A stretch of 64,000 nt of DNA from Fundicoccus_A sp052115865 (GTDB taxonomy: Bacteria > Bacillota > Bacilli > Lactobacillales > Aerococcaceae). The stretch covers positions 434,001 to 498,000 of the forward strand of contig NZ_JBQKME010000001.1 of assembly GCF_052115865.1 (NCBI RefSeq). Reading direction: 5' to 3'. This document shows, piece after piece, positions 43,052-52,760 of this stretch (position 1 is its first letter; every line of letters begins with the position of its first letter). Under the pieces are notes generated by a model, which worked only from the letters and a program-made list of their open reading frames with translations, was not told where the DNA came from and searched no databases. The translations under genes and the position numbers were made by a program.

Positions 43052-45004
43052 ATGAATTTACATGAAACCATAGAGCATATTTTACGTTCAAATCCTGCTT
43101 ATATTGGGGAGAACGGTGAGATACTTAAGACAAAAGTAATAGAGGCAGTCAGTAACCTTGATTCATTCTTAGTTAAAGCTTTTAGAGATAACGAGATCAC
43201 TTGTAAGGTATTCTTTAGCCAAATAGAAGATACATGGGTGTTGAATCAAGAAAAGTTAAAATGGGTAGTCAATTCAAAAGAGTTTTTAGAAGATAGCTAT
43301 ACGGCTTACACTTCTGAAATTGGTTTAACAACGGGTGGCAGGTTTTTGAGTGCGAGCACTGACGTTGTGTTAGACTTCCCTTATAAGGACGCAATTGTCG
43401 TGGGAGGTCAAGATAAAGATGATCAGAAACGACAAGAAATAATGTATCATGAAATATTAGGTTATGATCAAATTACGAACTTAAAAGCCCCTAAAGTATT
43501 GGCTAATGCAAAGCGGTACACCTCCGAAGGTACTGAAGATGATATTATCTTAGATGATAACGATAACTTAATCATTAAAGGAAATAATTATGCAGCACTA
43601 AACAGTCTATTAGAGCGGTATAAGGAGAAAGTTAAGCTTATCTATATTGATCCGCCATTTAATACTCTGAATGATAGTTTTCAATATAATGATCGATTTA
43701 ATCGAGCTACTTGGCTCACATTTATGCAAAACAGGTTAAAAATAGCCAAAAAATTACTAAAAAGTTCAGGCATTATTTTTGTGCAAATAGACAAAAATGA
43801 GGAACACTATTTAAAAGTATTAATGGATAAAATATTTGGAGAAGAAAACTTTGTAAACAGTATCGCTGTTCAATCTTCAACAGCATCAGGAAATAAAACA
43901 GCACACAAAGATAAAACAATAATTAAAACCAAAGATTCTATCTTGGTTTATAAAAACAGTACAAATATAATTTTAAATCCTCAATATATGGCGCAAGATA
44001 AGTGGGATACACACTTTAACTCCATCTTGCATAAGGGCGATAACGGATACGAAACACTATCATTAAGAGATTACATGATTCAAGAAGGTATTATCCCTGA
44101 GGATTACAAAATTGATGAAAATTCTATAAATGACGAATTCTTTTTAAACTTTGTTTTTGAGAATAGAAAAAAGATTTACACAACCAAAAGCTCTATTCCG
44201 AAAGTTATTAAAGAAGAATCAATCTCAAAGCAAGGGGAAATTATTAGTTATTTTGATAATAACAATGAACCACAGTTTGCTTTAAATGGTAGAAGACTTG
44301 GTTTTTTAAATAATAATATCAAATATGTTGACGGGGAAGAGGTTATTGCAAAGTTGGTAACTGACATTTGGGTAGATATTAATTTTAATAATACTCAAAA
44401 TGAAGGAGGAATTTCATTTCCCGCTGGAAAGAAACCGGAACAGCTTTTAAAGCGTATAATTGAATTATCAACAAACAGAGGAGATTTAGTCTTAGATTTC
44501 TTTGTAGGCTCTGGGACTACAGCGTCTGTTTGTCACAAATTAAATAGAAGATACATAGGAATTGAACAAATGAATTATATTAATAATCTTACAGTTCAAC
44601 GCCTTAAAAATGTTATTTCAGGTGATAAATCTGGAATTTCCACTTTAGTCGACGTCAATTGGCAGGGTGGTGGTACTTTTGTTTACTGTGAACTTTTGGA
44701 AGACAGCCAACGTTTAATAGATATGATAATATCCGCTAATGAGGACACCATACAAGGGATCAAAGAAACTATTTATCACAGCGAGCAAATCGTCCCTTAT
44801 ATTTTGACTTCAGACTTAAAAAAAGCAGATAAGGTCTTCAGCGAATTAACTTTAGAAGATAAGAAGGAAGTACTGATAGGACTAATTGATAAAAATAAGC
44901 TGTATGTTAATTACTCTTCTATTGATGATGATGAATACGAAGTAAGTGAAGAAGATAAAGCTTTCAGCAAATCATTCTACGAAGGTAGTGGAAGTCATGA
45001 ATAA
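43052..45004 (+). CDS. Type III restriction-modification methyltransferase (Mod)
   Basis: A 650-residue beta-class DNA adenine methyltransferase. Motif IV is YIDPPFNT near residues 198-205 and motif I DFFVGSGTTA near residue 485, in the order IV-I typical of Mod. Between them lies the variable target-recognition region (about 270-420). Mod recognises and methylates the site and guides the Res subunit. The gene is intact and overlaps res by 8 bp. The recognition sequence cannot be predicted from sequence alone. Confidence 0.88.
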   Translation: MNLHETIEHILRSNPAYIGENGEILKTKVIEAVSNLDSFLVKAFRDNEITCKVFFSQIEDTWVLNQEKLKWVVNSKEFLEDSYTAYTSEIGLTTGGRFLSASTDVVLDFPYKDAIVVGGQDKDDQKRQEIMYHEILGYDQITNLKAPKVLANAKRYTSEGTEDDIILDDNDNLIIKGNNYAALNSLLERYKEKVKLIYIDPPFNTLNDSFQYNDRFNRATWLTFMQNRLKIAKKLLKSSGIIFVQIDKNEEHYLKVLMDKIFGEENFVNSIAVQSSTASGNKTAHKDKTIIKTKDSILVYKNSTNIILNPQYMAQDKWDTHFNSILHKGDNGYETLSLRDYMIQEGIIPEDYKIDENSINDEFFLNFVFENRKKIYTTKSSIPKVIKEESISKQGEIISYFDNNNEPQFALNGRRLGFLNNNIKYVDGEEVIAKLVTDIWVDINFNNTQNEGGISFPAGKKPEQLLKRIIELSTNRGDLVLDFFVGSGTTASVCHKLNRRYIGIEQMNYINNLTVQRLKNVISGDKSGISTLVDVNWQGGGTFVYCELLEDSQRLIDMIISANEDTIQGIKETIYHSEQIVPYILTSDLKKADKVFSELTLEDKKEVLIGLIDKNKLYVNYSSIDDDEYEVSEEDKAFSKSFYEGSGSHE

Positions 45005-47639
45005 TAAACAGTATCTTCATCAAAAAATTCTAGCCGTACAAGAAGCAATCGGTCTGAAACAGTTACCAGAGATTGTTGAGGCAGGATTGGCCGATCATAT
45101 TGCTTTAAGGCCGTATCAGATAGAAGCTTTACGTTACTTTGTGACCTACTATGAAACGGGGTTAAGTGATAACAAGCAAATTGATACACTTTTCCATATG
45201 GCAACCGGCTCAGGTAAGACTGTTATTATGGCAGCATTAATTCTTTACCTATATACTAAAGGTTATCGTAATTATGTTTTTGTTGTAGATCAGAATAATA
45301 TTATACAAAAAACAAAAGAAAACTTTTTGAATATGAAATCGAACAAATATCTTTTTGCCAATGAACTGTCAATTTCAGGTGAAAAGATTATTATTCGTGA
45401 GGTCGATAAGTTTACAGCCTTAAATCCAGAAGAAAACGCGATTAATATCCATTTTTCAACCACGAATGGTCTACACAATAATATTACAATGCCTAGAGAA
45501 AATTTAATGTCAATTGATGACTTTGAAGGTACGCCGGTAGTATTTTTAGCAGATGAGAGCCATCATTTAAATCGTCAAACTTTAAGGACCCCCACTGAAA
45601 AGAGAGACGCTGCGGAAATAGATAATAATTGGGAACAAACTATTCGAGGGCGGGCTTTTCATGCAAATATTAATAATATTATGTTGGAATTTACTGCTAC
45701 GGTGGACTTAAATGAAGAATCAATTCGTAACAAATATCTTGATAAGATTGTCTACGACTATTCATTGAAGCATTTCCGTGAGAGTGGATTCACGAAAGAA
45801 TTCCATAACTTTGCAACAAGTACCGATATCTGGACGCGAACACTTATTGCCTGTATTATGAGTGAATTTAGACGGTATTTGTTTGCAGATGCTGGTCAAA
45901 ATGTGAAGCCAGTTATAATGATTCAATCTAATACGAAGAAGGAATCGGAAACTTTCTATGAAGAATTCCATGATAACATCCACAAAATCACTGCAGAAGA
46001 GCTCCAGAAGTTATATAGCATTCAAAATGTCCCAGAGCTTCATGAAGCACTTGATTATTTTAAAAAGAAAGAATCATCATTGAACTTACTTGCTAATAGC
46101 CTACGTAAGTCAATGACTAAAGAATATTCATTAAACATTAACAGTACGACAGAAAATACTCCGAAAAATCATGTTTTGTTAAACTCATTGGAGGATAAGG
46201 ACAATTCTTTACGTTTAATTTTCACAGTGAAAATGCTGATCGAAGGTTGGGATGTGTTAAACTTATTCGATATTGTTAGAGCGTTCGATAAACGTCAATC
46301 TAAAAAGTACACCTTATCGGAAGCGCAGTTAATTGGTCGTGGTGCTAGGTATTTTCCATTCCAGGTGACAGAGGGCCAAGAACGATATAAACGGAAGTAT
46401 GATCAAGATATAGATAATCCATTTCGATACTTGGAAACAATGTACTTTCATAGTAACAATGATTCACGCTACATTTCAGAATTGCGGGAAGCTTTGATTT
46501 TCACAGGCATGGTAGATGATAAAAAACGTAAGATTACGTATATTTTAAAAGATAGTTTCAGAGAGTCTGATTTATTCAACACTGGGTTGGTGTTTTCAAA
46601 TGAACGAATATTGAAAGATCGACAAGAAGTACTAGGCCTTGATGCTAGTCAACAATTCGAAACACACCGAGCAGTACTTCGGTCACATTCAGGTTTAGTT
46701 ACGACCATGCTAGAAGGTGGCATCAAAGAACTTCCTCATACTAAAATAAACCAGAAGTTTGTACAATTAAGATTTGCAGAGATTCCATACAACGTACTAG
46801 TTGGTGCTTGTGAGCGCTACCCTGCATTGAGATTTTCTTCACTTAGGAAGAAATATCCGCATTTAAAAAGTTTACGTCAGTTTTTAACTGGAGATGATTA
46901 CTTAGGTAATAATACACTTGAACTAGTTTACTATACAGAGGAATATACAACCCGAGATTTATATAATGGGCTAATTGATATTTTTAAAAATATTGCTAAG
47001 ACTGTTGTTAATATAAAGCCAGAGTATCAAGGTAGTGAATTTTTTAAAGCAAATGCTATAAGCAATGTTATTAAAGATAAGAGTATTTTATTATCGGATA
47101 GCGGTCAGGGAAGTTTATTTGATGAAAATAATGATGGTATAGGTGTTTCTCAAAGAGATGTGTCAGATGAACGATTAAGGCTTGATTTAAGACAAGAAGA
47201 TTGGTACGTCTATGAAGATAATTATGGTACGAGTGAAGAAAAGAAGTTCATAGTTTATTTCAAAACTTATATTGCACCTAGATTAGATGAAAAAGGATTG
47301 GAGTATTATGTTATTCGAAATGAACGAATCGCAGATTTAGCAATTTATAGTTTCGAAAATGGAGAACGTTTTGAACCAGATTTTCTACTTTTCATCAAAC
47401 GTAATCGAGATTCTGGCTATGAAGTTAGTCAAGTATATGCTGAACCGAAAGGAAGCCACTTATTAGAATATGATCAGTGGAAAGATAATTTTTCTATCCA
47501 GATTGAATCTGTCGCTAAGTTAGATGATAAGTATACATTTAATAATAAGTATCGTGTACTTGGATTACCTTTATTCAATGAAGAGCATCGTCTGGCTGAG
47601 TTTAAAACAGCTGTTGACGAAATGATATCAAAACTATAA
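44997..47639 (+). CDS. Type III restriction endonuclease subunit (Res)
   Basis: An 880-residue helicase-nuclease. The SF2 motor has Walker A HMATGSGKT (residues 67-75), motif II FLADESHH (near 186) and motif VI in SEAQLIGRGARY. The C-terminal nuclease shows the PD-(D/E)xK signature FEPDFLLF ... VYAEPKGSH. It translocates along unmodified DNA and cuts. The start is the ATG overlapping the mod stop; an earlier frame opening is within mod. The gene is intact, so the R-M system looks functional. Confidence 0.88.
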   Translation: MNNKQYLHQKILAVQEAIGLKQLPEIVEAGLADHIALRPYQIEALRYFVTYYETGLSDNKQIDTLFHMATGSGKTVIMAALILYLYTKGYRNYVFVVDQNNIIQKTKENFLNMKSNKYLFANELSISGEKIIIREVDKFTALNPEENAINIHFSTTNGLHNNITMPRENLMSIDDFEGTPVVFLADESHHLNRQTLRTPTEKRDAAEIDNNWEQTIRGRAFHANINNIMLEFTATVDLNEESIRNKYLDKIVYDYSLKHFRESGFTKEFHNFATSTDIWTRTLIACIMSEFRRYLFADAGQNVKPVIMIQSNTKKESETFYEEFHDNIHKITAEELQKLYSIQNVPELHEALDYFKKKESSLNLLANSLRKSMTKEYSLNINSTTENTPKNHVLLNSLEDKDNSLRLIFTVKMLIEGWDVLNLFDIVRAFDKRQSKKYTLSEAQLIGRGARYFPFQVTEGQERYKRKYDQDIDNPFRYLETMYFHSNNDSRYISELREALIFTGMVDDKKRKITYILKDSFRESDLFNTGLVFSNERILKDRQEVLGLDASQQFETHRAVLRSHSGLVTTMLEGGIKELPHTKINQKFVQLRFAEIPYNVLVGACERYPALRFSSLRKKYPHLKSLRQFLTGDDYLGNNTLELVYYTEEYTTRDLYNGLIDIFKNIAKTVVNIKPEYQGSEFFKANAISNVIKDKSILLSDSGQGSLFDENNDGIGVSQRDVSDERLRLDLRQEDWYVYEDNYGTSEEKKFIVYFKTYIAPRLDEKGLEYYVIRNERIADLAIYSFENGERFEPDFLLFIKRNRDSGYEVSQVYAEPKGSHLLEYDQWKDNFSIQIESVAKLDDKYTFNNKYRVLGLPLFNEEHRLAEFKTAVDEMISKL

Positions 47640-47775
47640 CAATTTTTAGATAAGTTATGAATACTCCTTTTACAGTAGATGCTTAAGAAAAATCTACCTT
47701 AAGAGGAGTATTATATTATTTATTCTAATTTTACTTAAGTTGTTCTCCATATTAAAAGGTGTTAGAATATAAACG

Positions 47776-47789
47776 AGAACGTATGTTCT
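47776..47789 (+). promoter_or_regulatory. LexA-type SOS box upstream of the metallopeptidase gene
   Basis: AGAACGTATGTTCT is a perfect palindrome of GAAC-N4-GTTC, the Gram-positive LexA core, 22 bp before the start codon and overlapping the likely promoter (TAGAAT at 47763). It suggests induction by DNA damage, though ImmR/DdrO-type repressors with similar sites cannot be excluded. Confidence 0.55.
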
Positions 47790-47810
47790 TTTTTTGAAGG
47801 GGGTGCTCTT

Positions 47811-49556
47811 TTGCTATCATTTAAACAGCTAATTAAGACTGAATATACAGATGAAATAAAAGATTGGTTGGAAAGCTATATTCCAAACCATTTAAATGAA
47901 TTGACCGACTTACATTATCCGAATGAAAGTATTGGCCATATTAAATTGCTTGATTTCGATATAATAAAGTTATTTATCAATGATATTGGTCCTTATTTAT
48001 TAGATATAACAATTCAAATTAGGCAAAGGTGGCAAGTTTCGGTCTATGAGGAAGATGGTTCCTATGGATTTACTGGGCATCCTTGGGCTAACTTGCAGAC
48101 ACAATTCAGAATCGGGGAAGATTTTCATGAAATGGGAGCTCTAAGCTACGGTAAATACTCAGAAAAAGTTGATCACGTTTATCCGCTTGATGATCAATTA
48201 GTTCCTATTATACATAAAGGTCAAAATGATGAAATAGCCTCTGAAATTCTTAAGATAGTTTATCCAGAAGTTTTAGAAAATGGCAAAGCTATTAATCCAT
48301 TAGCTTTTGCCCATCGTATTAAACTTGATGTGAAAGAGTTAGTTCTTAGCGAAGACTGTAGCATTCATGGACAAGTTTATTTCCGTGACTGTGAAGTCGA
48401 GACTATGGAAATCCAACATTATCCTAAAGAAATTGTTTCTATAGAAAAAGGAACAGTTGTAATTGATCCCCGACTAAAAGAATTAAAAGGTACGGGAGCA
48501 TATAACAATACAATCATCCATGAATGTATTCATTGGATTCTTCATTATAAAGCGGCAATGTTTGGCGAATTAGTTCACTCCAATATGCAAATTGATGAAG
48601 AAACATTCTTACATAATTTTAATCAAACTCACCAAGAAAATGCTTTTATGGAAGTACATGCTCGGAGTCTAGCTCCATGTATCTTACTGCCTAGAGAAGT
48701 TTGCATAACCAAAGTTGAAGAATATCAAATAGAGCATCAAAATATTTCTGATTTGCTGGGTAGTATAAAAGAATTACAACACTTACAGGAAAAAAGTGAA
48801 TTAGAAAAAAAGGTTGCCCAGATCCATTGGGCCATATTTCAGATTGCTCAAAACTTTAATGTACCTATAGTTACAGCAAAAATAAGACTCATTGACCTAG
48901 GTTATGAAGAAGCTATTGGCGTACTAAATTATGTAGATGGAAGTTATGTTGAAGATTATGCATTTTCTCGAGGAAGTTTAAAACGAAATCAGACATTTTC
49001 ATTAAAATATGATGATTTTATAGACCTACTTGATAGTTCAGAAGAATTAGGGCGTAAATTATCTGGAGAAAACTATGTTTATGTAGAATCACATGTAATT
49101 AAAAATGATAGTAAATATCTTTATGAGACAATTAATGGTGAAATTAATCTAACTGATTATGCCAGATATCATATGGATGAATGTTGTCTTCCTTTTAACG
49201 TGAAATTAATGTCAACAACCAGGTCCCAACTTCATTTTCTTTATTTAGGGGTTTTATATCATAGCCAAAGGTCAAGATTACAATTTAGCTTAGCCTATCC
49301 AGAAGATGTTGAGGATAAAACAAGCTTCTTGAGAGAAGAACAAGACAATCTGTACGAACTGTTAAAAAACATACCAAATAATTTACCTGAGGCGATTAGT
49401 TATATTATCAAATTATATGATTATACGGTAGAGGAAGTCGCGGAATTATGTGATTTGAGTGACCGAAAATTAAGACAATTGAAAAATCAAGATGATATAG
49501 AGCATTCTCTTGATGTTATAATGCAATTCTGTCTAGGTATGAGTTTACCTCTATGA
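47811..49556 (+). CDS. ImmA/IrrE-type HExxH metallopeptidase, truncated by tandem duplication
   Basis: From a TTG start (AAGGGGGTG site) the frame encodes 581 residues. A zinc-peptidase domain contains HECIH (residues about 239-243 in IIHECIHWILHYKA) and the third ligand region around ENAFMEVHARSLAP, as in ImmA/IrrE proteins that cleave repressors. Downstream are helical segments and a helix-turn-helix-like part (DYTVEEVAELCDLSDRKLRQLKN). The last 143 residues come from a 430-bp segment present twice in tandem; 430 is not divisible by three, so the frame ends at MSLPL right after the junction. The undamaged gene would be 643 residues. With the SOS box it may be a damage-triggered switch or defence protein. 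Confidence 0.7.
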   Translation: MLSFKQLIKTEYTDEIKDWLESYIPNHLNELTDLHYPNESIGHIKLLDFDIIKLFINDIGPYLLDITIQIRQRWQVSVYEEDGSYGFTGHPWANLQTQFRIGEDFHEMGALSYGKYSEKVDHVYPLDDQLVPIIHKGQNDEIASEILKIVYPEVLENGKAINPLAFAHRIKLDVKELVLSEDCSIHGQVYFRDCEVETMEIQHYPKEIVSIEKGTVVIDPRLKELKGTGAYNNTIIHECIHWILHYKAAMFGELVHSNMQIDEETFLHNFNQTHQENAFMEVHARSLAPCILLPREVCITKVEEYQIEHQNISDLLGSIKELQHLQEKSELEKKVAQIHWAIFQIAQNFNVPIVTAKIRLIDLGYEEAIGVLNYVDGSYVEDYAFSRGSLKRNQTFSLKYDDFIDLLDSSEELGRKLSGENYVYVESHVIKNDSKYLYETINGEINLTDYARYHMDECCLPFNVKLMSTTRSQLHFLYLGVLYHSQRSRLQFSLAYPEDVEDKTSFLREEQDNLYELLKNIPNNLPEAISYIIKLYDYTVEEVAELCDLSDRKLRQLKNQDDIEHSLDVIMQFCLGMSLPL

Positions 49557-49981
49557 GACAATTAATGGTGAAATTAATCTAACTGATTATGCCAGATATC
49601 ATATGGATGAATGTTGTCTTCCTTTTAACGTGAAATTAATGTCAACAACCAGGTCCCAACTTCATTTTCTTTATTTAGGGGTTTTATATCATAGCCAAAG
49701 GTCAAGATTACAATTTAGCTTAGCCTATCCAGAAGATGTTGAGGATAAAACAAGCTTCTTGAGAGAAGAACAAGACAATCTGTACGAACTGTTAAAAAAC
49801 ATACCAAATAATTTACCTGAGGCGATTAGTTATATTATCAAATTATATGATTATACGGTAGAGGAAGTCGCGGAATTATGTGATTTGAGTGACCGAAAAT
49901 TAAGACAATTGAAAAATCAAGATGATATAGAGCATTCTCTTGATGTTATAATGCAATTCTGTCTAGGTATGAGTTTACCTC
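49122..49981 (+). repeat. Exact 430-bp tandem duplication inside the metallopeptidase gene
   Basis: Copy 1 (49122-49551) and copy 2 (49552-49981) look identical throughout on inspection: both begin TATGAGACAATTAATGG and end GAGTTTACCTC. I see no repeat at the junction to explain it by microhomology. Deletion of one copy by recombination restores a 643-codon gene, so the duplication could act as a reversible off-switch. Confidence 0.9.
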
Positions 49982-50172
49982 CCCATATTAGTTTTAAAAT
50001 ACTGAGATTAGCTGGGTACGAGTTAAGGTCTACTCCTCGAGACGTAATGTATCAAACTTTATTATTTAGTCACTCCAATTTAGGCTTACATGCATGTAAT
50101 AAAATACTATATTCACAAAATTTTAATGTTTTAGGTAGAACAGATAAACATTATTTTGAAAATGCGGAATGA
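49603..50172 (+). pseudogene. Detached C-terminus of the metallopeptidase gene
   Basis: The second copy of the duplicated segment plus the unique end of the gene, in one frame from an internal ATG at 49603 (MDECCLPFNV): 189 residues ending RTDKHYFENAE. It lacks a ribosome binding site and the catalytic domain. Read in phase with the first part of the gene it supplies the last 64 unique codons (LRLAGYELRSTPRDVMYQ). Confidence 0.75.
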
Positions 50173-50211
50173 GAACTGCCGCTTGAAATGCTATTAGAAT
50201 TGGATTTAATA

Positions 50212-50262
50212 AAAACTGCTTTAATCAACGGAATGAAAACCGTTGATTAAAGCAGTTTTTTT
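50212..50262 (+). terminator. Strong terminator after the metallopeptidase locus
   Basis: A perfect stem of about 19 bp (AAAACTGCTTTAATCAACGG with its complement, loop AATGAAAA) followed by TTTTTTT. Confidence 0.88.
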
Positions 50263-50393
50263 GTGTTTAAATCGGCACGATTAATGCCGGGTCATAATGT
50301 GAGCTTCCTGTGATAATGAAAATAGAAATAGATAATTTATTTCATATTAAATATCATACTGCCTGATATGCATTAAGGGCAAGAGGATACAAA

Positions 50394-50435
50394 ATCTACT
50401 CAAGATCTAAGTTTGGTACTTAGATTTTAGTAGAT
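50394..50435 (+). promoter_or_regulatory. Nested hairpin upstream of the prophage early genes
   Basis: ATCTACT and AGTAGAT form an outer stem; CTAAGT and ACTTAG an inner one (loop TTGGT). It is in the leader of the early operon and could act as an RNA switch or protein site. The remaining spacer 50263-50466 holds nothing else I recognise. Confidence 0.4.
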
Positions 50436-50466
50436 AAAAGTACCCTTACCTTAATGCGCTCATTTT

Positions 50467-50562
50467 ATGGCAGGAGTAGGTCTGTGTACTTTGTTGGTCA
50501 CAGGCCTTTTTGCTGTTCTCTTGCTCTTGATGCTCTCTAGGCAAGAGGGAGCAAAACAGTGA
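50467..50562 (+). CDS. Small single-helix membrane protein at the start of the early operon
   Basis: A 31-residue frame, almost entirely one membrane helix (LLVTGLFAVLLLLMLSR), ending with TGA at 50560-50562 that overlaps the GTG start of the sigma-like gene, so translation is coupled. No good ribosome binding site is seen. Too short to be sure. Confidence 0.45.
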   Translation: MAGVGLCTLLVTGLFAVLLLLMLSRQEGAKQ

Positions 50563-51056
50563 AACAGTATAAACCGTTAAAAGTGAAATATGTAGGAAAG
50601 AGTGGCAAAGAAATTGAGTTGATAATTGAGGACTTCCCAGATGACCAGGAATTAATCATTGCAATGACTGATTCGAATTATCAGGCTGATTGGAAAACAG
50701 AACTTCTAGATTTTTATTATGAGGAAAAGCTGAATGATAGGAAACAATCTAGAAGTGATCGACATAGGTCTTATGAAGATATAAGTCGTGAGGATTATAA
50801 AAATCGTAAATTACAAAAAAGAGTTATTGAATCGAATATTGATGTGGAGTCCCAGGTATTAAGCAAAATATGGATGAACGAGTTATCGAGTATCTTATCT
50901 GACCGGCAGATATATTTGATAAAAAGATGCCTAATTGATGGGGAAAGTTACTCCAGCATCGCACGAGAAGAAGGTAAAGATGAATCCGCCATTCGTAAAG
51001 CAGTCAACCGAGCAAAAACTAAATTAAAAAAATATTTACAAGACCGTCCGAATTAG
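50559..51056 (+). CDS. Sigma-70 region 4-like phage regulator
   Basis: A 165-residue protein whose C-terminal 60 residues form a sigma region 4 helix-turn-helix (LSDRQIYLIKRCLIDGESYS, then IAREEGKDESAIRKAVNRAK). The N-terminal part is charged and lacks region 2, so it is not a full sigma factor. Such proteins control late or early phage transcription or bind DNA like ArpU. GTG start. First large gene of the prophage module. Confidence 0.7.
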   Translation: MKQYKPLKVKYVGKSGKEIELIIEDFPDDQELIIAMTDSNYQADWKTELLDFYYEEKLNDRKQSRSDRHRSYEDISREDYKNRKLQKRVIESNIDVESQVLSKIWMNELSSILSDRQIYLIKRCLIDGESYSSIAREEGKDESAIRKAVNRAKTKLKKYLQDRPN

Positions 51057-51119
51057 GTCCCCCTGGTGGCTAATAGTGAAGGGGAAAAAATCAAAAGCCC
51101 TTCGAAAGGAGGAACCTGG

Positions 51120-51338
51120 ATGAGACAAACTCTAACCATTAAAACCATGCCAAAGCGTCAGCAAGAGATGGTCCGCATAAGAAAAGCTCGACTTAGTCAG
51201 CGTTTATGTCAAAAGTTGTTTGGCGCAGAACAGAATATCACTATTCTAGTACCCGGCGATGAAATTACATCAGTCGAAATTAAAGAGGAGGAAATCTTAG
51301 ATGAGTCAGATGAAACAGTTACAAGCCATCAACGATAA
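51120..51338 (+). CDS. Small phage protein, unknown
   Basis: 72 residues, basic N-terminus (RQTLTIKTMPKRQQEMVRIRKARLSQRL) and acidic C-terminus. The ATG at 51120 follows GGAGGAACCTGG; an upstream GTG in frame has no comparable site. Its 3' end overlaps the next gene by 38 bp. I do not recognise the family. Confidence 0.55.
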   Translation: MRQTLTIKTMPKRQQEMVRIRKARLSQRLCQKLFGAEQNITILVPGDEITSVEIKEEEILDESDETVTSHQR

Positions 51339-51627
51339 TATTCAATCGTTTTACGAAGATTGGGAACACTTTTACCAAGCATTTGTTAGTGAGGATCCTA
51401 ATCAGATGACATTAGATGAATACTCGATTCCTGATGAACAAGAATCGGTCCAGCCAATCAGTTTTGAGGCAATACAAAAACATTTAGCAAAGAAAGCACA
51501 AGAAGGGTTCTCGGATGAAATCCGATTGCTCATTAAAAAAATGGGGTCCAATAAGTTAAGCGAATTAGACCCATCAGCTTATTTCATCCTATGGCATGAA
51601 GCGGAGGCATTAAGTCATGACGAATAA
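51301..51627 (+). CDS. Small phage protein, unknown
   Basis: 108 residues with an acidic middle (DPNQMTLDEYSIPDEQESVQP) and a helical end (FSDEIRLLIKKMGSNKLSELDP). Site GAGGAGG lies inside the previous gene. It overlaps DUF2800 gene by 11 bp. Proteins of this type commonly precede DUF2800 in Firmicute prophages, and could help recombination or replication, but nothing specific can be stated. Confidence 0.6.
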   Translation: MSQMKQLQAINDNIQSFYEDWEHFYQAFVSEDPNQMTLDEYSIPDEQESVQPISFEAIQKHLAKKAQEGFSDEIRLLIKKMGSNKLSELDPSAYFILWHEAEALSHDE

Positions 51628-52744
51628 GAAGCATGCTCTCTTATCAGCTTCCAGTGCCCATAAGTGGTTAGAGCACCCACCCATTTCAAGACTCGAACAA
51701 ATTGCTGTCGAAGACATGGGGGTGGATGACTCCAATGTATATGCCGAAGAAGGAACCGCTGCCCATGAACTAGCTGAATTTAAATTGAAAAAGTCATTAG
51801 GTATTGAAAATAATCGTCCGGCCTCTGTTTATCACTCTGATGAAATGGAAGCCTACACTGATGATTACGTCAGTTTTATTCATGAACAAATGTCTGAATT
51901 AGAAAGTCCGCTTGTTTTAATTGAACAAAGAGTTGATTTTTCAACTTATGTTCCAGAAGGATTCGGAACCGCAGACTGTATTCTCGCATCGGGGGCAACC
52001 CTTAAAGTTGTAGATTTTAAGTATGGAAAGACCTATGTCCCGGTGGAAGACAACCCACAAATGAAACTATACGCACTTGGAGCTTTTTCGATATTTGAAG
52101 CGATTTATGATATTGAAACAATCCATCTTTCTATCTATCAACCTCGTATCGGAAATATCGCGACATGGGTCATTGATTTAGATGCGCTCCTAGAATGGGC
52201 AAACGGTGATTTGAAGGAGAAAGCCGAACTTGCTTATCAAGGTGAAGGTGAATTGAATCCTGGCGAGTGGTTAAAGCATACCAAGATTAGAGCAGTGTCT
52301 AAAGACAGAGCGAATCACCACCTTGAACTCAAAAAGCATGAATTAAAAGAAGCGCATTTGCTGTCAGATGAGGAGATTGAAGCGATATTACCTCAGTTAG
52401 ATGACCTCGTGCGATGGGCTGAGGATGTGAAGGCCTATGCCTACCAACAAGCAACTGATCATAACAAAGAATGGTCTGGCTTTAAATTGGTAGAAGGCCG
52501 AACCACTCGAAAATATATGGATGTAGATTTAGTGGAACAACGTGCAAATGAAGAAGACATTAAAGATATTCATGAAGTGAAATTAAAGGCTCTAACAAAA
52601 TTAGAGAAGCAAATCGGTAACAAGAAATTTAATGAAATATTTGGTGATTTGATAATGCGCTCAGCAGGCAAAATACAGTTAGTCCCAGATAGTGATGGAC
52701 GTCCAGCTATTGTCAGACACGATGTTAAAGAAGATTTTAAATAA
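51617..52744 (+). CDS. DUF2800 phage protein (RecB/Cas4-like nuclease fold)
   Basis: 375 residues. The nuclease-like core is visible: EGTAAHELAEFKLKK, then GTADCILASG, VVDFKYGKTYVPVED and NPQMKLYALGAFSIFE, matching the D-(D/E)xK-QxxxYA arrangement of RecB-family nucleases. In phages this protein is paired with DUF2815 just downstream, like an exonuclease plus single-strand-binding/annealing pair. The active residues Asp and Lys in DFK are present, so an activity is likely. Confidence 0.75.
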   Translation: MTNKKHALLSASSAHKWLEHPPISRLEQIAVEDMGVDDSNVYAEEGTAAHELAEFKLKKSLGIENNRPASVYHSDEMEAYTDDYVSFIHEQMSELESPLVLIEQRVDFSTYVPEGFGTADCILASGATLKVVDFKYGKTYVPVEDNPQMKLYALGAFSIFEAIYDIETIHLSIYQPRIGNIATWVIDLDALLEWANGDLKEKAELAYQGEGELNPGEWLKHTKIRAVSKDRANHHLELKKHELKEAHLLSDEEIEAILPQLDDLVRWAEDVKAYAYQQATDHNKEWSGFKLVEGRTTRKYMDVDLVEQRANEEDIKDIHEVKLKALTKLEKQIGNKKFNEIFGDLIMRSAGKIQLVPDSDGRPAIVRHDVKEDFK

Positions 52745-52760
52745 AAAAGGAGAAAGAATT

